Below, piece by piece: positions 24,548 to 33,375 of a stretch of DNA of 45,223 bases. Source of the stretch: an uncultured Clostridia bacterium (GTDB lineage: Bacteria; Bacillota; Clostridia; TANB77; CAG-508); NCBI GenBank assembly GCA_934122085.1, contig CAKOVS010000012.1, positions 1-45,223 of the forward strand. Direction: 5' to 3'. Numbering within the stretch: the stretch's first letter is position 1; the number at the start of each line of letters is the position of its first letter. The translations under genes were made by a program, and so were the position numbers. The notes below the pieces were generated by a model. That model had not been told where the DNA came from. It ran no database searches and saw only the letters and a program-made list of their open reading frames with translations.

Positions 24548-24589
24548 ATTATACCTCTTATTTTAGCAAAGTCAATAGCAGAGTGCTAA
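24548..24589 (-). promoter_or_regulatory. hsp20 promoter overlapped by degenerate CIRCE element
   Basis: On the minus strand TTGACT (24570-24575), 16 bases and TATAAT (24548-24553). The HrcA operator has two 9-bp arms and a 9-bp spacer. Here GAGTGCTAA (24581-24589) is a perfect arm, the spacer is exactly nine, and the other arm TTAGCAAAG (24563-24571) matches six of nine. The arm overlaps the -35. Confidence 0.7.
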
Positions 24590-24647
24590 TTTTCACAAAA
24601 TTTTCACATTTTTCCTGTATCCATTCATTTTGGTTGGCTACAAGTTT

Positions 24648-27600
24648 CTATTCAAATAATTTCATAATATCTTCTTTTGAAAGTTTACTAATAAATGATG
24701 TTTTTGTATCAAGCATATTATCAATTAATTGCGATTTTTTTTGTTGTAATTCATAAATTTTTTCTTCTATAGAATTTTTTGTAATTAATTTATATACTTG
24801 AACATTATTTTTTTGCCCTATCCTATAAGCTCTATCTGTTGCCTGATTTTCTGCAGATGCATTCCACCAAGGATCATAATGTATAACCATATCTGCACCT
24901 GTTAAATTTAATCCTGTTCCACCTGCTTTTAATGAAATTAAAAATACTTTTATATCTTTATTTTCATTAAATTCATCTACCATTTTAATTCTTTCATCAA
25001 CTTTGGTTGCACCTGTTAATTTAAAATATTTTATATTGTTTTTTTCAAATTCTTTTTCAATTAAATCAAACATTGATGTATAACCTGAAAATAATAAAAT
25101 TTTATGCCCTGCCTCTACTGCATCATTTATTATTTCCATACATTGGTCTAATTTACTACTTCCTTCTTTATAGTCTTTTATAAATAAACTTGGATGACAA
25201 CATATTTGTCTTAATCTTGTAAGTGCTGCTAATACTTGAATGTGACTTCTTTCAATTCCATTCATTTGAATTGTTTCTGCAACTTCTTGTTTTGCTTGTG
25301 CCAAATATGTTAAATATATTTTTTCTTGTTCATCTTTCATTTGATTATTTAACACTGTTATTGTTTTCTCTGGAAGTTCTGTTAGTACTTGTTTTTTGGT
25401 TCTTCTTAATACAAATGGCTCTATTAACATTTTTAATTTCTTCATTGCTTTTTCATCATTTTCTTTTATAATTGGTGTTTCATATTCTGTTTTAAATTTT
25501 TTATATGTAAATAAATAACCTGGCATTATAAAATCAAATATTGACCATAATTCTGCTAATGAGTTTTCAATTGGCGTTCCTGTTAAAGCATATTTTGTAT
25601 CTGCTATGATTTCTTTTACTGCTTTTGCATTTTGAGTATTACTATTTTTTAGATATTGTGCTTCATCAGTTATTGCAAATCTGAATTGATATTTTCTTTC
25701 TTTATATACATCTATATCTCTTTTTAATAAATCATATGATGTTATTATAATATCATAATTATCAACTTTTTGTATTAAAGATTTTCTTTCTTCTACATTT
25801 CCTCTAATTACTAGTGTTTGTAATCCATTAGTGAACTTTTGTGCCTCATTTTGCCAGTTCAATGTTAATGAACTTGGACATATAACAATTGATGCTCTTC
25901 TTTCCTTTTCTTGCTCTACATATCCTGCAATTATAGATAACATTTGAACTGTTTTTCCAAGTCCCATATCATCTGCAAGTATTCCTCCAAATTTATAATT
26001 ATCTAATGTTTTTAACCATTTATAACCTGTTTTTTGATAATATCTTAATGTATTTTCTACAACTGTTGGAATTTGTATATCTACATCTCCATTTTCTTTG
26101 TCTAATTCATTTACTATTTTCTTATATTCACTATTTTTTACAATTTGTGTATCTGTTATTGTTTTTAACAATTGATTTAAATATAGTGTTCTATTTACAG
26201 GAATTTTTATTTCTCCATTTTCAAGTTGTTTATAATTTATATCCATTCCTGACATCATCTTATCTATAAATTCTAGGTCTTGATTTTCTTCAAGATTTAA
26301 AAAACTTCCATCTTTTAATTTATAGTATTTTTTCTTTAATTTATATCTTTGCATTATTTCTTCAAGTTCTTTTGGGTCAATACTCAACTGTTCAAAATCT
26401 ATTGTTAATAAATTATTCTCAACTTTTATTCCAATACTTCCAAATTTAGGCTGTTTTATTTGCTTTGTCTTGAAATTATCTGTTACCATCACTTCAAATG
26501 TTTGCATATATGTTCCAATTTCATTTGTTAAAAAATTGTAAATTTTTTCATCTTCTGGTAATATAAAACATGATTTTGCTTCATAAAACATAAATCCTGT
26601 TTTTCTTAACATATTTACTGCTTTATTTTCTGCAATCATATCTCTTGGATATTTTGAGTCGATTTTAGGTTGTAATGGATTAAATTCTGTTTCTCCATAA
26701 CAGAATTTTATTTCAGCCAAAATTCTATCATTTTCATCAAAGTCCAGAAACATTTTTACACCTAATTTTTTAGGTCTATATTTTTCAATGTCTTGTTCTT
26801 CAATTTCTTGATATTCTATGTTATTTTTTAGTCTTGGAATAATTACTGAAAATAATTCTGGTAATTGTTCTTTTCCAAATGATATTTCTGTTAAATAATT
26901 TTCTTTAAATATACATAACAGCTTCATCACTGAGTTCTCATAATTTTTACTACATTTATATAATGTTCGTTTTAATAATACATATTTATTGTTTTTTCCT
27001 TCAAATACACTAAAATCTCTTGTTAAATTTATATTATTATTTAATATTATTTTATATTCTTCATCACTTATTTTCTTTACTTGAAAATATAATTTTGGAT
27101 CTTCTTCAATAATTTTTATTGTACTTTCTCCTGCATCTGATTTAAAGTCAATTTCTTTATTTTTAAATAATTCAAATATTTCATCAAGTGTTGTTTGACT
27201 TACAGATATACATGTTTCATCTAATGCTTTTCCATAATATCTATAATTAGAATTTGAATTTGAGTTTACAAAATTTATTATCTCTGCATGTTTTAAAATA
27301 AAATCTAAAATTGGCTGACTTTCTTCTGTAAATGCTTCTTTTGTATGTATAAATTCTAAATTATTTCCATATTTGAATTTTTCTACTTTTTGCATTCTTT
27401 CAAAAAATTCAACTAAATTTCTTATTTTATACATTCTTTTATCACCAATTTTAAAATCCATTTTTAATAATGAATAATATTTGTCATATATCAATCTTGC
27501 TTCTATCCTAATTTTTCCATTTGATTCTTCTGCTTTTTTTTCTTCTACTTCATGCATTTCTTCTTCATATAATTCATTTACAATTTGTGTAAAGCTTCTA

Positions 27601-27971
27601 TATTTTGCATTTGCTCTGATCTTTTTGTTTATGTCTAATGTTGATTTATCTTTTAATAACATATTTTCATATTTCTGGTTTTCGTCAAATTCCATTATCG
27701 TTGCTATTATATGCTTACATGCTGCATATCTTTGTCTATAATCTTGACATTCACATGTTATATCACTTATTTCTCCACTTTCAACAGTTATATTTGTTCT
27801 ATATATTTCTTGTCCTGTTACTTTTCCTGTTATTTCAAAGTTGTCTTGATTTGTGTAATTTATTTTTGCTATTTCCACTCTTCCTGTTCTTGCATATAGT
27901 CTTGCTTTTTGTACTCTTATATCTCCTGCATTTTCATATAATTCTTCTTTTATTTTCTCATTTACTAGCAT
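24648..27971 (-). CDS. SNF2-family helicase with SWIM zinc finger
   Basis: This Swi2/Snf2 ATPase is predicted to translocate on double-stranded DNA and remodel protein-DNA complexes. The N-terminal SWIM finger reads ITCECQDYRQRYAACKHII (C-x-C...C-x-H, about residue 70). The middle contains the bacterial SNF2 accessory domain. The ATPase shows GGILADDMGLGKTVQML (motif I), ITDEAQYLKN (II), ALTGTPIENSLAELWSIF (III) and QATDRAYRIGQKNNVQVYKL (VI). I use the ATG at 27971; the TTG at 27992 is in the Shine-Dalgarno itself. The length of 1107 residues is typical of clostridial members. A promoter lies at 28023-28051. It appears to be a single-gene unit. Confidence 0.94.
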   Translation of the reverse strand: MLVNEKIKEELYENAGDIRVQKARLYARTGRVEIAKINYTNQDNFEITGKVTGQEIYRTNITVESGEISDITCECQDYRQRYAACKHIIATIMEFDENQKYENMLLKDKSTLDINKKIRANAKYRSFTQIVNELYEEEMHEVEEKKAEESNGKIRIEARLIYDKYYSLLKMDFKIGDKRMYKIRNLVEFFERMQKVEKFKYGNNLEFIHTKEAFTEESQPILDFILKHAEIINFVNSNSNSNYRYYGKALDETCISVSQTTLDEIFELFKNKEIDFKSDAGESTIKIIEEDPKLYFQVKKISDEEYKIILNNNINLTRDFSVFEGKNNKYVLLKRTLYKCSKNYENSVMKLLCIFKENYLTEISFGKEQLPELFSVIIPRLKNNIEYQEIEEQDIEKYRPKKLGVKMFLDFDENDRILAEIKFCYGETEFNPLQPKIDSKYPRDMIAENKAVNMLRKTGFMFYEAKSCFILPEDEKIYNFLTNEIGTYMQTFEVMVTDNFKTKQIKQPKFGSIGIKVENNLLTIDFEQLSIDPKELEEIMQRYKLKKKYYKLKDGSFLNLEENQDLEFIDKMMSGMDINYKQLENGEIKIPVNRTLYLNQLLKTITDTQIVKNSEYKKIVNELDKENGDVDIQIPTVVENTLRYYQKTGYKWLKTLDNYKFGGILADDMGLGKTVQMLSIIAGYVEQEKERRASIVICPSSLTLNWQNEAQKFTNGLQTLVIRGNVEERKSLIQKVDNYDIIITSYDLLKRDIDVYKERKYQFRFAITDEAQYLKNSNTQNAKAVKEIIADTKYALTGTPIENSLAELWSIFDFIMPGYLFTYKKFKTEYETPIIKENDEKAMKKLKMLIEPFVLRRTKKQVLTELPEKTITVLNNQMKDEQEKIYLTYLAQAKQEVAETIQMNGIERSHIQVLAALTRLRQICCHPSLFIKDYKEGSSKLDQCMEIINDAVEAGHKILLFSGYTSMFDLIEKEFEKNNIKYFKLTGATKVDERIKMVDEFNENKDIKVFLISLKAGGTGLNLTGADMVIHYDPWWNASAENQATDRAYRIGQKNNVQVYKLITKNSIEEKIYELQQKKSQLIDNMLDTKTSFISKLSKEDIMKLFE

Positions 27972-28022
27972 GATTATAGTATTTCCTTTCAAATGGTATC
28001 TTTTCTTTTTACATGATGTTAT

Positions 28023-28051
28023 ATTATATCTCTTTTTTGTTTATTTGACAA
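28023..28051 (-). promoter_or_regulatory. Promoter for the SNF2 gene
   Basis: On the minus strand TTGTCA (28046-28051), 17 bases and TATAAT (28023-28028). Between it and 28232 I see nothing else of note. Confidence 0.7.
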
Positions 28052-28232
28052 GGGAGTTATTGCTTTTTTATTTTATATTTATGATAATGTCTTAATATAT
28101 CATTTAGGAACAAATAAGAAAAATTGAAAAATTTTCAACAATATCAAGACAAAGATACAAATTTTGAAAAGCCTGATGTCTGCAGTAATCTTAATCTATA
28201 TAACCTTTCAAGTTGTGAATTAAACTTGTTAC

Positions 28233-28397
28233 TTATATATCTCTATTTTCATAATTTTCTTGTATTTGTACTATTTCTTCCTCAATAGCTTGAGCCTTTC
28301 CTAATATTCTAACATACTGAGCTAATAAAATTGTAACAAAAAAAGTACATGCAATTAACACATATAATGAAATAGATCCTCTTTCACTTTTTTTCAT
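28233..28397 (-). CDS. Small pilin-like membrane protein (54 residues)
   Basis: The ATG at 28397 is preceded by GGAGGAG at good spacing. The product starts MKKSERG and continues SISLYVLIACTFFVTILLAQ. A basic leader, a glycine, then a single long hydrophobic helix is the layout of class III (prepilin or TadE-like) signals. The tail is a short charged coil (AIEEEIVQIQENYENRDI). No catalytic or cysteine motifs are visible. It resembles the leader of the pilin-like protein at 7962-8432 but is much shorter. It is transcribed divergently from the DUF4364 gene. Confidence 0.65.
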   Translation of the reverse strand: MKKSERGSISLYVLIACTFFVTILLAQYVRILGKAQAIEEEIVQIQENYENRDI

Positions 28398-28476
28398 TTA
28401 TTTTTCTCCTCCATCTCGCACAAAATTCTATTAAAAGTATATCAATATCAGTAAAAAAATGCAACACTTTTTTCTT

Positions 28477-28505
28477 TACTTCCATAAAATTCCGTGATAT
28501 AATAT
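28477..28505 (+). promoter_or_regulatory. Promoter for DUF4364-nth
   Basis: TTTACT (28477-28482), 17 bases and TATAAT (28500-28505), 32 nt before the ATG. Confidence 0.65.
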
Positions 28506-28536
28506 TGAAGAAAATTCTAACTTAAGGAGGCAGTTT

Positions 28537-29088
28537 ATGGAACAGCAAAATAAAGAGTTAGCAGAAGATAAAGTTTTGATCTTATATTTATTAAATAAAA
28601 TATTTGATGGAATTAAAAATGATAATTTATATAAAATAGTTTCTAGTTCAAAAGACATAAACTATTTTTATTTTCAAGAACTTATTGCAGATTTAATGTC
28701 AGCAAATTTGATTTGCTCTTTTGAACAAGATGAAGAATCTTTTATAAAAATAACAACTGAAGGAAAAAACGCACTTGAACTTACAAAATCACTTTTGCCA
28801 GGGTTATTAAAATTAAAAGCTGATACTATGTTTAAAGAGGAAAATTCTAATATTGTTGAAGAATCTTCTGTTGTTACTGAATTTATCCCCAAAGATGAGA
28901 ATAATTATACAATTACGTGCAAAATAGTTGAACAAAATGAAACAATTTTTGAAGTATCTGTATATGCAGCATCAAGAGAAAAAGCAAAACAAATATCTGA
29001 TAATTGGAAATCAAATGCAACAACACTTTATCCTAAAATATTAGATTTACTTTCTAATGATAAGGCTGGTGCTAATATCAATGAATAA
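28537..29088 (+). CDS. DUF4364 family winged-helix protein
   Basis: The N-terminal half (LAEDKVLILYLLNKIFDGI, then FYFQELIADLMSANLI, then FIKITTEGKNALEL) reads as a PadR/MarR-like winged helix. The C-terminal half is an alpha/beta domain (YTITCKIVEQNETIFEVSVY) typical of DUF4364 proteins of Clostridia. Function is unknown, but a transcription regulator is likely. The 183 residues match the family. AAGGAGG lies seven bases before the ATG. The stop overlaps the nth start by eight bases, suggesting coupled translation. Confidence 0.82.
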   Translation: MEQQNKELAEDKVLILYLLNKIFDGIKNDNLYKIVSSSKDINYFYFQELIADLMSANLICSFEQDEESFIKITTEGKNALELTKSLLPGLLKLKADTMFKEENSNIVEESSVVTEFIPKDENNYTITCKIVEQNETIFEVSVYAASREKAKQISDNWKSNATTLYPKILDLLSNDKAGANINE

Positions 29089-29716
29089 ATCTGAAGTAAT
29101 AGATTTTGTAAATATCTTAAAAAAAACATATCCAGATGCAAAATGTAGTTTAGATTTTAATACACCTTTTCAACTTGCCGTTGCAGTTATGTTATCAGCA
29201 CAATGCACTGATGAAAGAGTAAATAAAACTACACCAACACTTTTTGAAAGATGTAAAACTATTGAAGATTTTGAAAATATTGATATTAATGAACTTGAAA
29301 ATATTATACACCCTTGTGGATTTTATAAAAATAAAGCCAAAAATATTAAACTTTGTGCAAAACAAGTTATAGAAAATTTCAATGGTAAACTTCCTCATAC
29401 AATGCCTGAACTTTTAACATTAGCTGGCATCGGCAGAAAAAGTGCTAATGTTATTATGTTAGAAGCCTTTGGAATTGCTGAAGGTATTGCTGTTGATACA
29501 CATGCAAAAAGAATCTCCAATAGAATAGGTCTTTCAAATGAATCTGAACCAGAAAAAATTGAACAAGATTTAATTAAAATTTTTCCAAAAGAAACCTTAA
29601 AAGATATTAACCATCTTTTTATGTGTCTCGGAAGAAACACTTGTGAAGCAAGAACTCCTCATTGTGATTCGTGTTCTGTAAAACAATATTGTAATTTTTA
29701 TAAGAAATTTAATTAA
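29081..29716 (+). CDS. nth: Endonuclease III
   Basis: Nth is a bifunctional glycosylase/AP lyase that removes oxidised pyrimidines in base excision repair. The start MNKSEVIDFVNIL at 29081 fits the family; the track start at 29057 has no RBS. Motifs are VAVMLSAQCTDERVNKTTP, the helix-hairpin-helix ELLTLAGIGRKSANV with the catalytic Lys, and AVDTHAKRISNRIG with the catalytic Asp. The 4Fe-4S loop is C-x6-C-x2-C-x5-C (CEARTPHCDSCSVKQYC). The 211 residues are normal. Confidence 0.97.
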   Translation: MNKSEVIDFVNILKKTYPDAKCSLDFNTPFQLAVAVMLSAQCTDERVNKTTPTLFERCKTIEDFENIDINELENIIHPCGFYKNKAKNIKLCAKQVIENFNGKLPHTMPELLTLAGIGRKSANVIMLEAFGIAEGIAVDTHAKRISNRIGLSNESEPEKIEQDLIKIFPKETLKDINHLFMCLGRNTCEARTPHCDSCSVKQYCNFYKKFN

Positions 29717-29769
29717 AAATACACATAAATAATTTTTACCTTCATATATTTAATATATGGAGGCTTTTT

Positions 29770-31665
29770 ATGTGTGGAATTGTTGGTTTTGTAAATTACA
29801 AGCAAGATATTTCTCGTTCTAGAAATATCTTAATTAATATGAATAATACTCTTTCTAAAAGAGGTCCTGATGAAGAAGGATATTACATAAGAAAACATAT
29901 AGCACTTGCTCACAAAAGATTAATTGTTATTGACCCAGAAGGTGGAAAACAACCTATGATTGCACAATATAATAATTCAATACCACTCTCAAACGAAAAG
30001 TCAAATATAGTTATTAATTATCAATCAAATTTTATAATTTCATATAACGGTCAGATTTATAATACAAAAGAACTTAGAAAAACTTTAGAAGAAAATGGTT
30101 TTACTTTCGATGGACATTGTGATACAGAAATATTATTAAAAAGTTATATATTTTATGGAAAAGATGTTGTAAAACACTTAAATGGAATTTATGCTTTTGC
30201 TATTTGGGATAGCCAAAAAGAGGAACTATTTATGGCAAGAGATCATTTTGGTGTAAAACCTTTGTTTTATACTATGCAAAATAATTCATTTATATTTGCC
30301 TCTGAACTAAAAGCTATTTTTCAATATCCAGGCGTTGAAAAAATATTAGATTCTCAAGGAATATCAGAACTATTCGGCATTGGACCTGCACACACTCCTG
30401 GAACAACAGTTTTTAATAATATATTTGAATTAAAACCTGCTCATTATGCAATTTTTAACAGATATGGATTACATATAGAAAAATATTGGAGTTTAAAAAG
30501 TTTACCACATGAAGAAAATTTTAATCAAACTTGTGAACATTTAGAATATCTTTTAAAAGATTCTATTACAAGACAATTAGTCTCAGATGTTCCTTTATGT
30601 ACATTTTTATCTGGTGGTTTAGACTCAAGTATAATTACAAAATTTGCATCAGATTATTGTAAAAATAATAATTTACCACCTTTAGATACTTATTCAATTG
30701 ACTATGTTGATAATGATAAGAATTTTGTTAAAAGCGATTTTCAACCTAATTCAGATAATTATTACATAAATTTAATGGTATCTACTTTGAACACAAATCA
30801 TCATTCAATTATACTTGATACTCCTGAATTAGCTGATAGTTTATATGATGCTATGATTGCGCGTGATATGCCTGGTATGGCTGATGTTGATTCATCTTTA
30901 CTACTATTTTGCAAAAATGTTAAACCAACTGCAACAGTTTCTTTAACTGGTGAATGTGCAGATGAAATTTTTGGTGGCTATCCTTGGTTTTTTAGAGATG
31001 ATGCTTTAAATAGTGGTACATTTCCTTGGTCAATTGCAATAAATGAACGTCAAACTTTATTAAATCCACAAATTGCAAAAAAGATTAATTTGAAAAAATA
31101 TATTGATTTTAGATATAATGAATCTTTATCAAATGTTGAGATTTTAGATACCGATTCTCTTGAAACAGCTGAAAAAAGGAAAATATCTTATCTTACATTA
31201 AATTGGTTTATGCAAACACTTCTTGATAGATCTGATAGAATGTCTATGTATAATGGTTTTGAGCTTCGTGTTCCTTTTTGTGATTATCGTTTAGCTCAAT
31301 ATGTTTGGAATATTCCTTGGGAAATGAAAGCTTTAAATGGTAGAGAAAAAGGGCTTTTAAGATATATTTCTCGTAAATTTTTACCTACTGAAATTGTTGA
31401 TAGAAAAAAGAGTCCTTATCCAAAAACTCATAATCCAACTTATCTTACAAAAGTTAAGTCTATGCTTACAGATATTATGTCTAATCCTAAAGCTCCTATT
31501 AATTATTTATTAAATAGAGATTATATTTTAAATATTTTAGAAACTGATGGTACGGCTTTTTCTCGCCCTTGGTTTGGTCAATTGATGACTGGCCCTCAAC
31601 TTATGGCTTATTTGTGCCAAGTTAATATGTGGCTTGAAGAGTATAATCCTAGGATTGAAGTTTGA
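29770..31665 (+). CDS. asnB: Asparagine synthase (glutamine-hydrolysing)
   Basis: AsnB makes asparagine from aspartate using glutamine and ATP. Cys2 is the glutaminase nucleophile (MCGIVGFVNYK). SKRGPDEEGYY, HKRLIVIDPEGGKQP and SYNGQIYNTKELR complete the N-terminal amidotransferase. The synthetase domain carries the PP-loop LSGGLDSSIITK and LTGECADEIFGGYPWFFRD. The 631 residues match the long class. GGAGG precedes the ATG. The last 18 codons are duplicated at 33106-33183 beyond the RhuM gene (separate entries). Confidence 0.96.
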   Translation: MCGIVGFVNYKQDISRSRNILINMNNTLSKRGPDEEGYYIRKHIALAHKRLIVIDPEGGKQPMIAQYNNSIPLSNEKSNIVINYQSNFIISYNGQIYNTKELRKTLEENGFTFDGHCDTEILLKSYIFYGKDVVKHLNGIYAFAIWDSQKEELFMARDHFGVKPLFYTMQNNSFIFASELKAIFQYPGVEKILDSQGISELFGIGPAHTPGTTVFNNIFELKPAHYAIFNRYGLHIEKYWSLKSLPHEENFNQTCEHLEYLLKDSITRQLVSDVPLCTFLSGGLDSSIITKFASDYCKNNNLPPLDTYSIDYVDNDKNFVKSDFQPNSDNYYINLMVSTLNTNHHSIILDTPELADSLYDAMIARDMPGMADVDSSLLLFCKNVKPTATVSLTGECADEIFGGYPWFFRDDALNSGTFPWSIAINERQTLLNPQIAKKINLKKYIDFRYNESLSNVEILDTDSLETAEKRKISYLTLNWFMQTLLDRSDRMSMYNGFELRVPFCDYRLAQYVWNIPWEMKALNGREKGLLRYISRKFLPTEIVDRKKSPYPKTHNPTYLTKVKSMLTDIMSNPKAPINYLLNRDYILNILETDGTAFSRPWFGQLMTGPQLMAYLCQVNMWLEEYNPRIEV

Positions 31666-31673
31666 AGTTAATA

Positions 31674-31704
31674 TAGAGGTTCTGTTTGAAGAGCCTCTTT
31701 TTTG
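31674..31704 (+). terminator. asnB terminator
   Basis: AGAGGTTCT and AGAGCCTCT (one G-U pair) around a 6-nt loop, followed by TTTTTTG. A diverged homologue lies at about 33192-33228. Confidence 0.88.
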
Positions 31705-31708
31705 TTTT

Positions 31709-32722
31709 TTATGTGTTCTTTAAATTCTTTGTTTCAATTACTAGTTCATCAAAATCCGAAATATAATTCTTGTCTTGTATAACTCTGTATTTTTTGTACT
31801 CGTCTAATGCCAACTTATCAGCTATTTCTCTTTTTATTTTTCCATTATCTTTTAAAATATTATATTCATTTATTTTTAAGAATACTTCTAATTTTTCTTT
31901 CCATTCTTTCATTGAAATAATTTTTCCTAGTTTCACTTGTCTTTCTGCATAATCAAGGTACATTGATACCAAATTATTTAGTTCTGTAATTTCTTCTTGT
32001 AATAGGTAATTTTTTGCTATTGTTACATCTGTTTCAAGTATTTTTCCATCTGGTGCATTTTTCCAAGTTGTTAGTCCCATATTCTCTTTTTTACTATCCA
32101 CTCTATTATAAATTATTTCAGGAGCAGTCATTCCAGTAATTGCAAAGTGTAACTTATTTTGAACATTTTTATAAAATTCCTGTGTTGTTTCGCTAGTTTT
32201 ATCATAATCAAAACTGCATTCTTTATATATATCTGTTATTTTTTGATAAAATCTTCTTTCACTTGCTCTAATTTCTTTTATTTTTACTAATAATTCATCA
32301 AAGTAATCTTTTCCAAATTTAGGTCCATTTTTTAACATTTCACTATTAACAACAAAACCTTTTTTTATATATTCTTTTAATGTTTTGGTTGCCCATATTC
32401 TAAAATCTGTTGCTTCTTTTGAATTTACTCTGTATCCTACAGCTATAATTGCGTCAAGGCTGTAAAAATTTGTATTATATTTTTTTCCATCTGAAGCAGT
32501 TACTCTAATTTTTTGAGTAACTGCTTCTTGTTCTAATTCCTCTGTTTTAAAAATGTTTTGTAAATGATATGTAATATTATTTTCTGCTACATTAAATAAT
32601 TTAGACATTGACTTTTGAGTTAACCAGAAATCTTCTTCATTATATAAAACTTCTACTGATATATTTTCATTATTTTGGCTTTGGTAAATAATTAAATCTT
32701 TTAAATTTTCTATATTATTCAA
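31709..32722 (-). CDS. RhuM family protein
   Basis: RhuM proteins are widespread in mobile islands; their function is unclear. The N-terminal core matches: DFWLTQKSMSKLFNVAENNI, EAVTQKIRVTASDGKKYNT, FYSLDAIIAVGYRVNSKEAT and FRIWATKTLKEYIKKGFVV. The C-terminal part is helical (LQEEITELNNLVSMYLDYAE). The start is TTG at 32722, preceded by AAAGG about 12 bases upstream; an in-frame TGA lies just before it and no ATG follows for 38 codons. It has its own consensus promoter. It lies between two copies of the asnB 3' end, which supports recent insertion. Confidence 0.88.
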   Translation of the reverse strand: MNNIENLKDLIIYQSQNNENISVEVLYNEEDFWLTQKSMSKLFNVAENNITYHLQNIFKTEELEQEAVTQKIRVTASDGKKYNTNFYSLDAIIAVGYRVNSKEATDFRIWATKTLKEYIKKGFVVNSEMLKNGPKFGKDYFDELLVKIKEIRASERRFYQKITDIYKECSFDYDKTSETTQEFYKNVQNKLHFAITGMTAPEIIYNRVDSKKENMGLTTWKNAPDGKILETDVTIAKNYLLQEEITELNNLVSMYLDYAERQVKLGKIISMKEWKEKLEVFLKINEYNILKDNGKIKREIADKLALDEYKKYRVIQDKNYISDFDELVIETKNLKNT

Positions 32723-32765
32723 CTTTGATCACAACCTTTATTTCTACACCTAAACTTTTGTTTGT

Positions 32766-32794
32766 ATTTTATATTATATTACGCAACTTGTCAA
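32766..32794 (-). promoter_or_regulatory. Promoter for RhuM gene
   Basis: On the minus strand TTGACA (32789-32794), 17 bases and TAAAAT (32766-32771). Confidence 0.7.
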
Positions 32795-33105
32795 TAGATT
32801 ATAATGTATTTTCTTATTTAATTTTAAGAACCTCTTTTATTATTAAATTTTACAAAATTAAATTTAAAATCAATTTAGCATTCATTTCGCGAAAATCAAC
32901 TATTTGTATTTTTGCGAAATGGATATTATTATTATATCTCTTTATAAAATTAATATTCAAAATTTTCATTATATCTTTTTCTTTTAGTAATCATTTGTTT
33001 TATATTATTTTTTATAAAGAACTTCATTTTTATACATTGTGGTTTTTTCACCTTTTCTTACAGTATCAACGGTTATCTGTTCGTGTTGTTTTTTGACACT
33101 CGAGG
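32795..33105. other. Gene-free AT-rich spacer with one palindrome
   Basis: Only low-complexity open frames are present and none has a ribosome binding site. CATTTCGC (32883-32890) and GCGAAATG (32914-32921) form an 8-bp stem extended by AAAA/TTTT. It could be a recombination or regulatory site of the inserted cassette. CTCGAG ends the spacer just before the asnB remnant. Confidence 0.5.
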
Positions 33106-33183
33106 ACTGGCCCTCAACTTATGGCTTATTTGTGCCAAGTTAATATGTGGCTTGAAAAGTATCAGCCAAAAATTAAGATTTAA
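33106..33183 (+). pseudogene. asnB 3'-end remnant
   Basis: Twenty-five codons and a stop match the end of AsnB: TGPQLMAYLCQVNMWLEKYQ against TGPQLMAYLCQVNMWLEEYN. The DNA from 33105 to 33156 equals 31587-31638 over 52 bases with no mismatch; beyond this the two diverge. The following terminator region (about 33192-33228) is also homologous to the asnB terminator. No upstream coding sequence remains. Confidence 0.88.
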
Positions 33184-33375
33184 ATTTAAAATAGAGGTCA
33201 CTTCAGTTTGAATGACTTCTATTTTACTTTTTATGTGTTGCCTTCTATTATCCAAAATATTGGTGTTTTTATTTGGTGTTTTTATATTGTATGATATATC
33301 TTATAACTTACAATTCCACTTCATCATTTTGAGTCTTTTCATCTAATTTAATTTTTAACACTTCCAAAACAACAT

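Noticed and set aside
32725..33096. 123-codon plus-strand ORF in the RhuM-asnB remnant gap
   Set aside because: Phe/Ile-rich low-complexity translation, no ribosome binding site, typical of AT-rich non-coding DNA.
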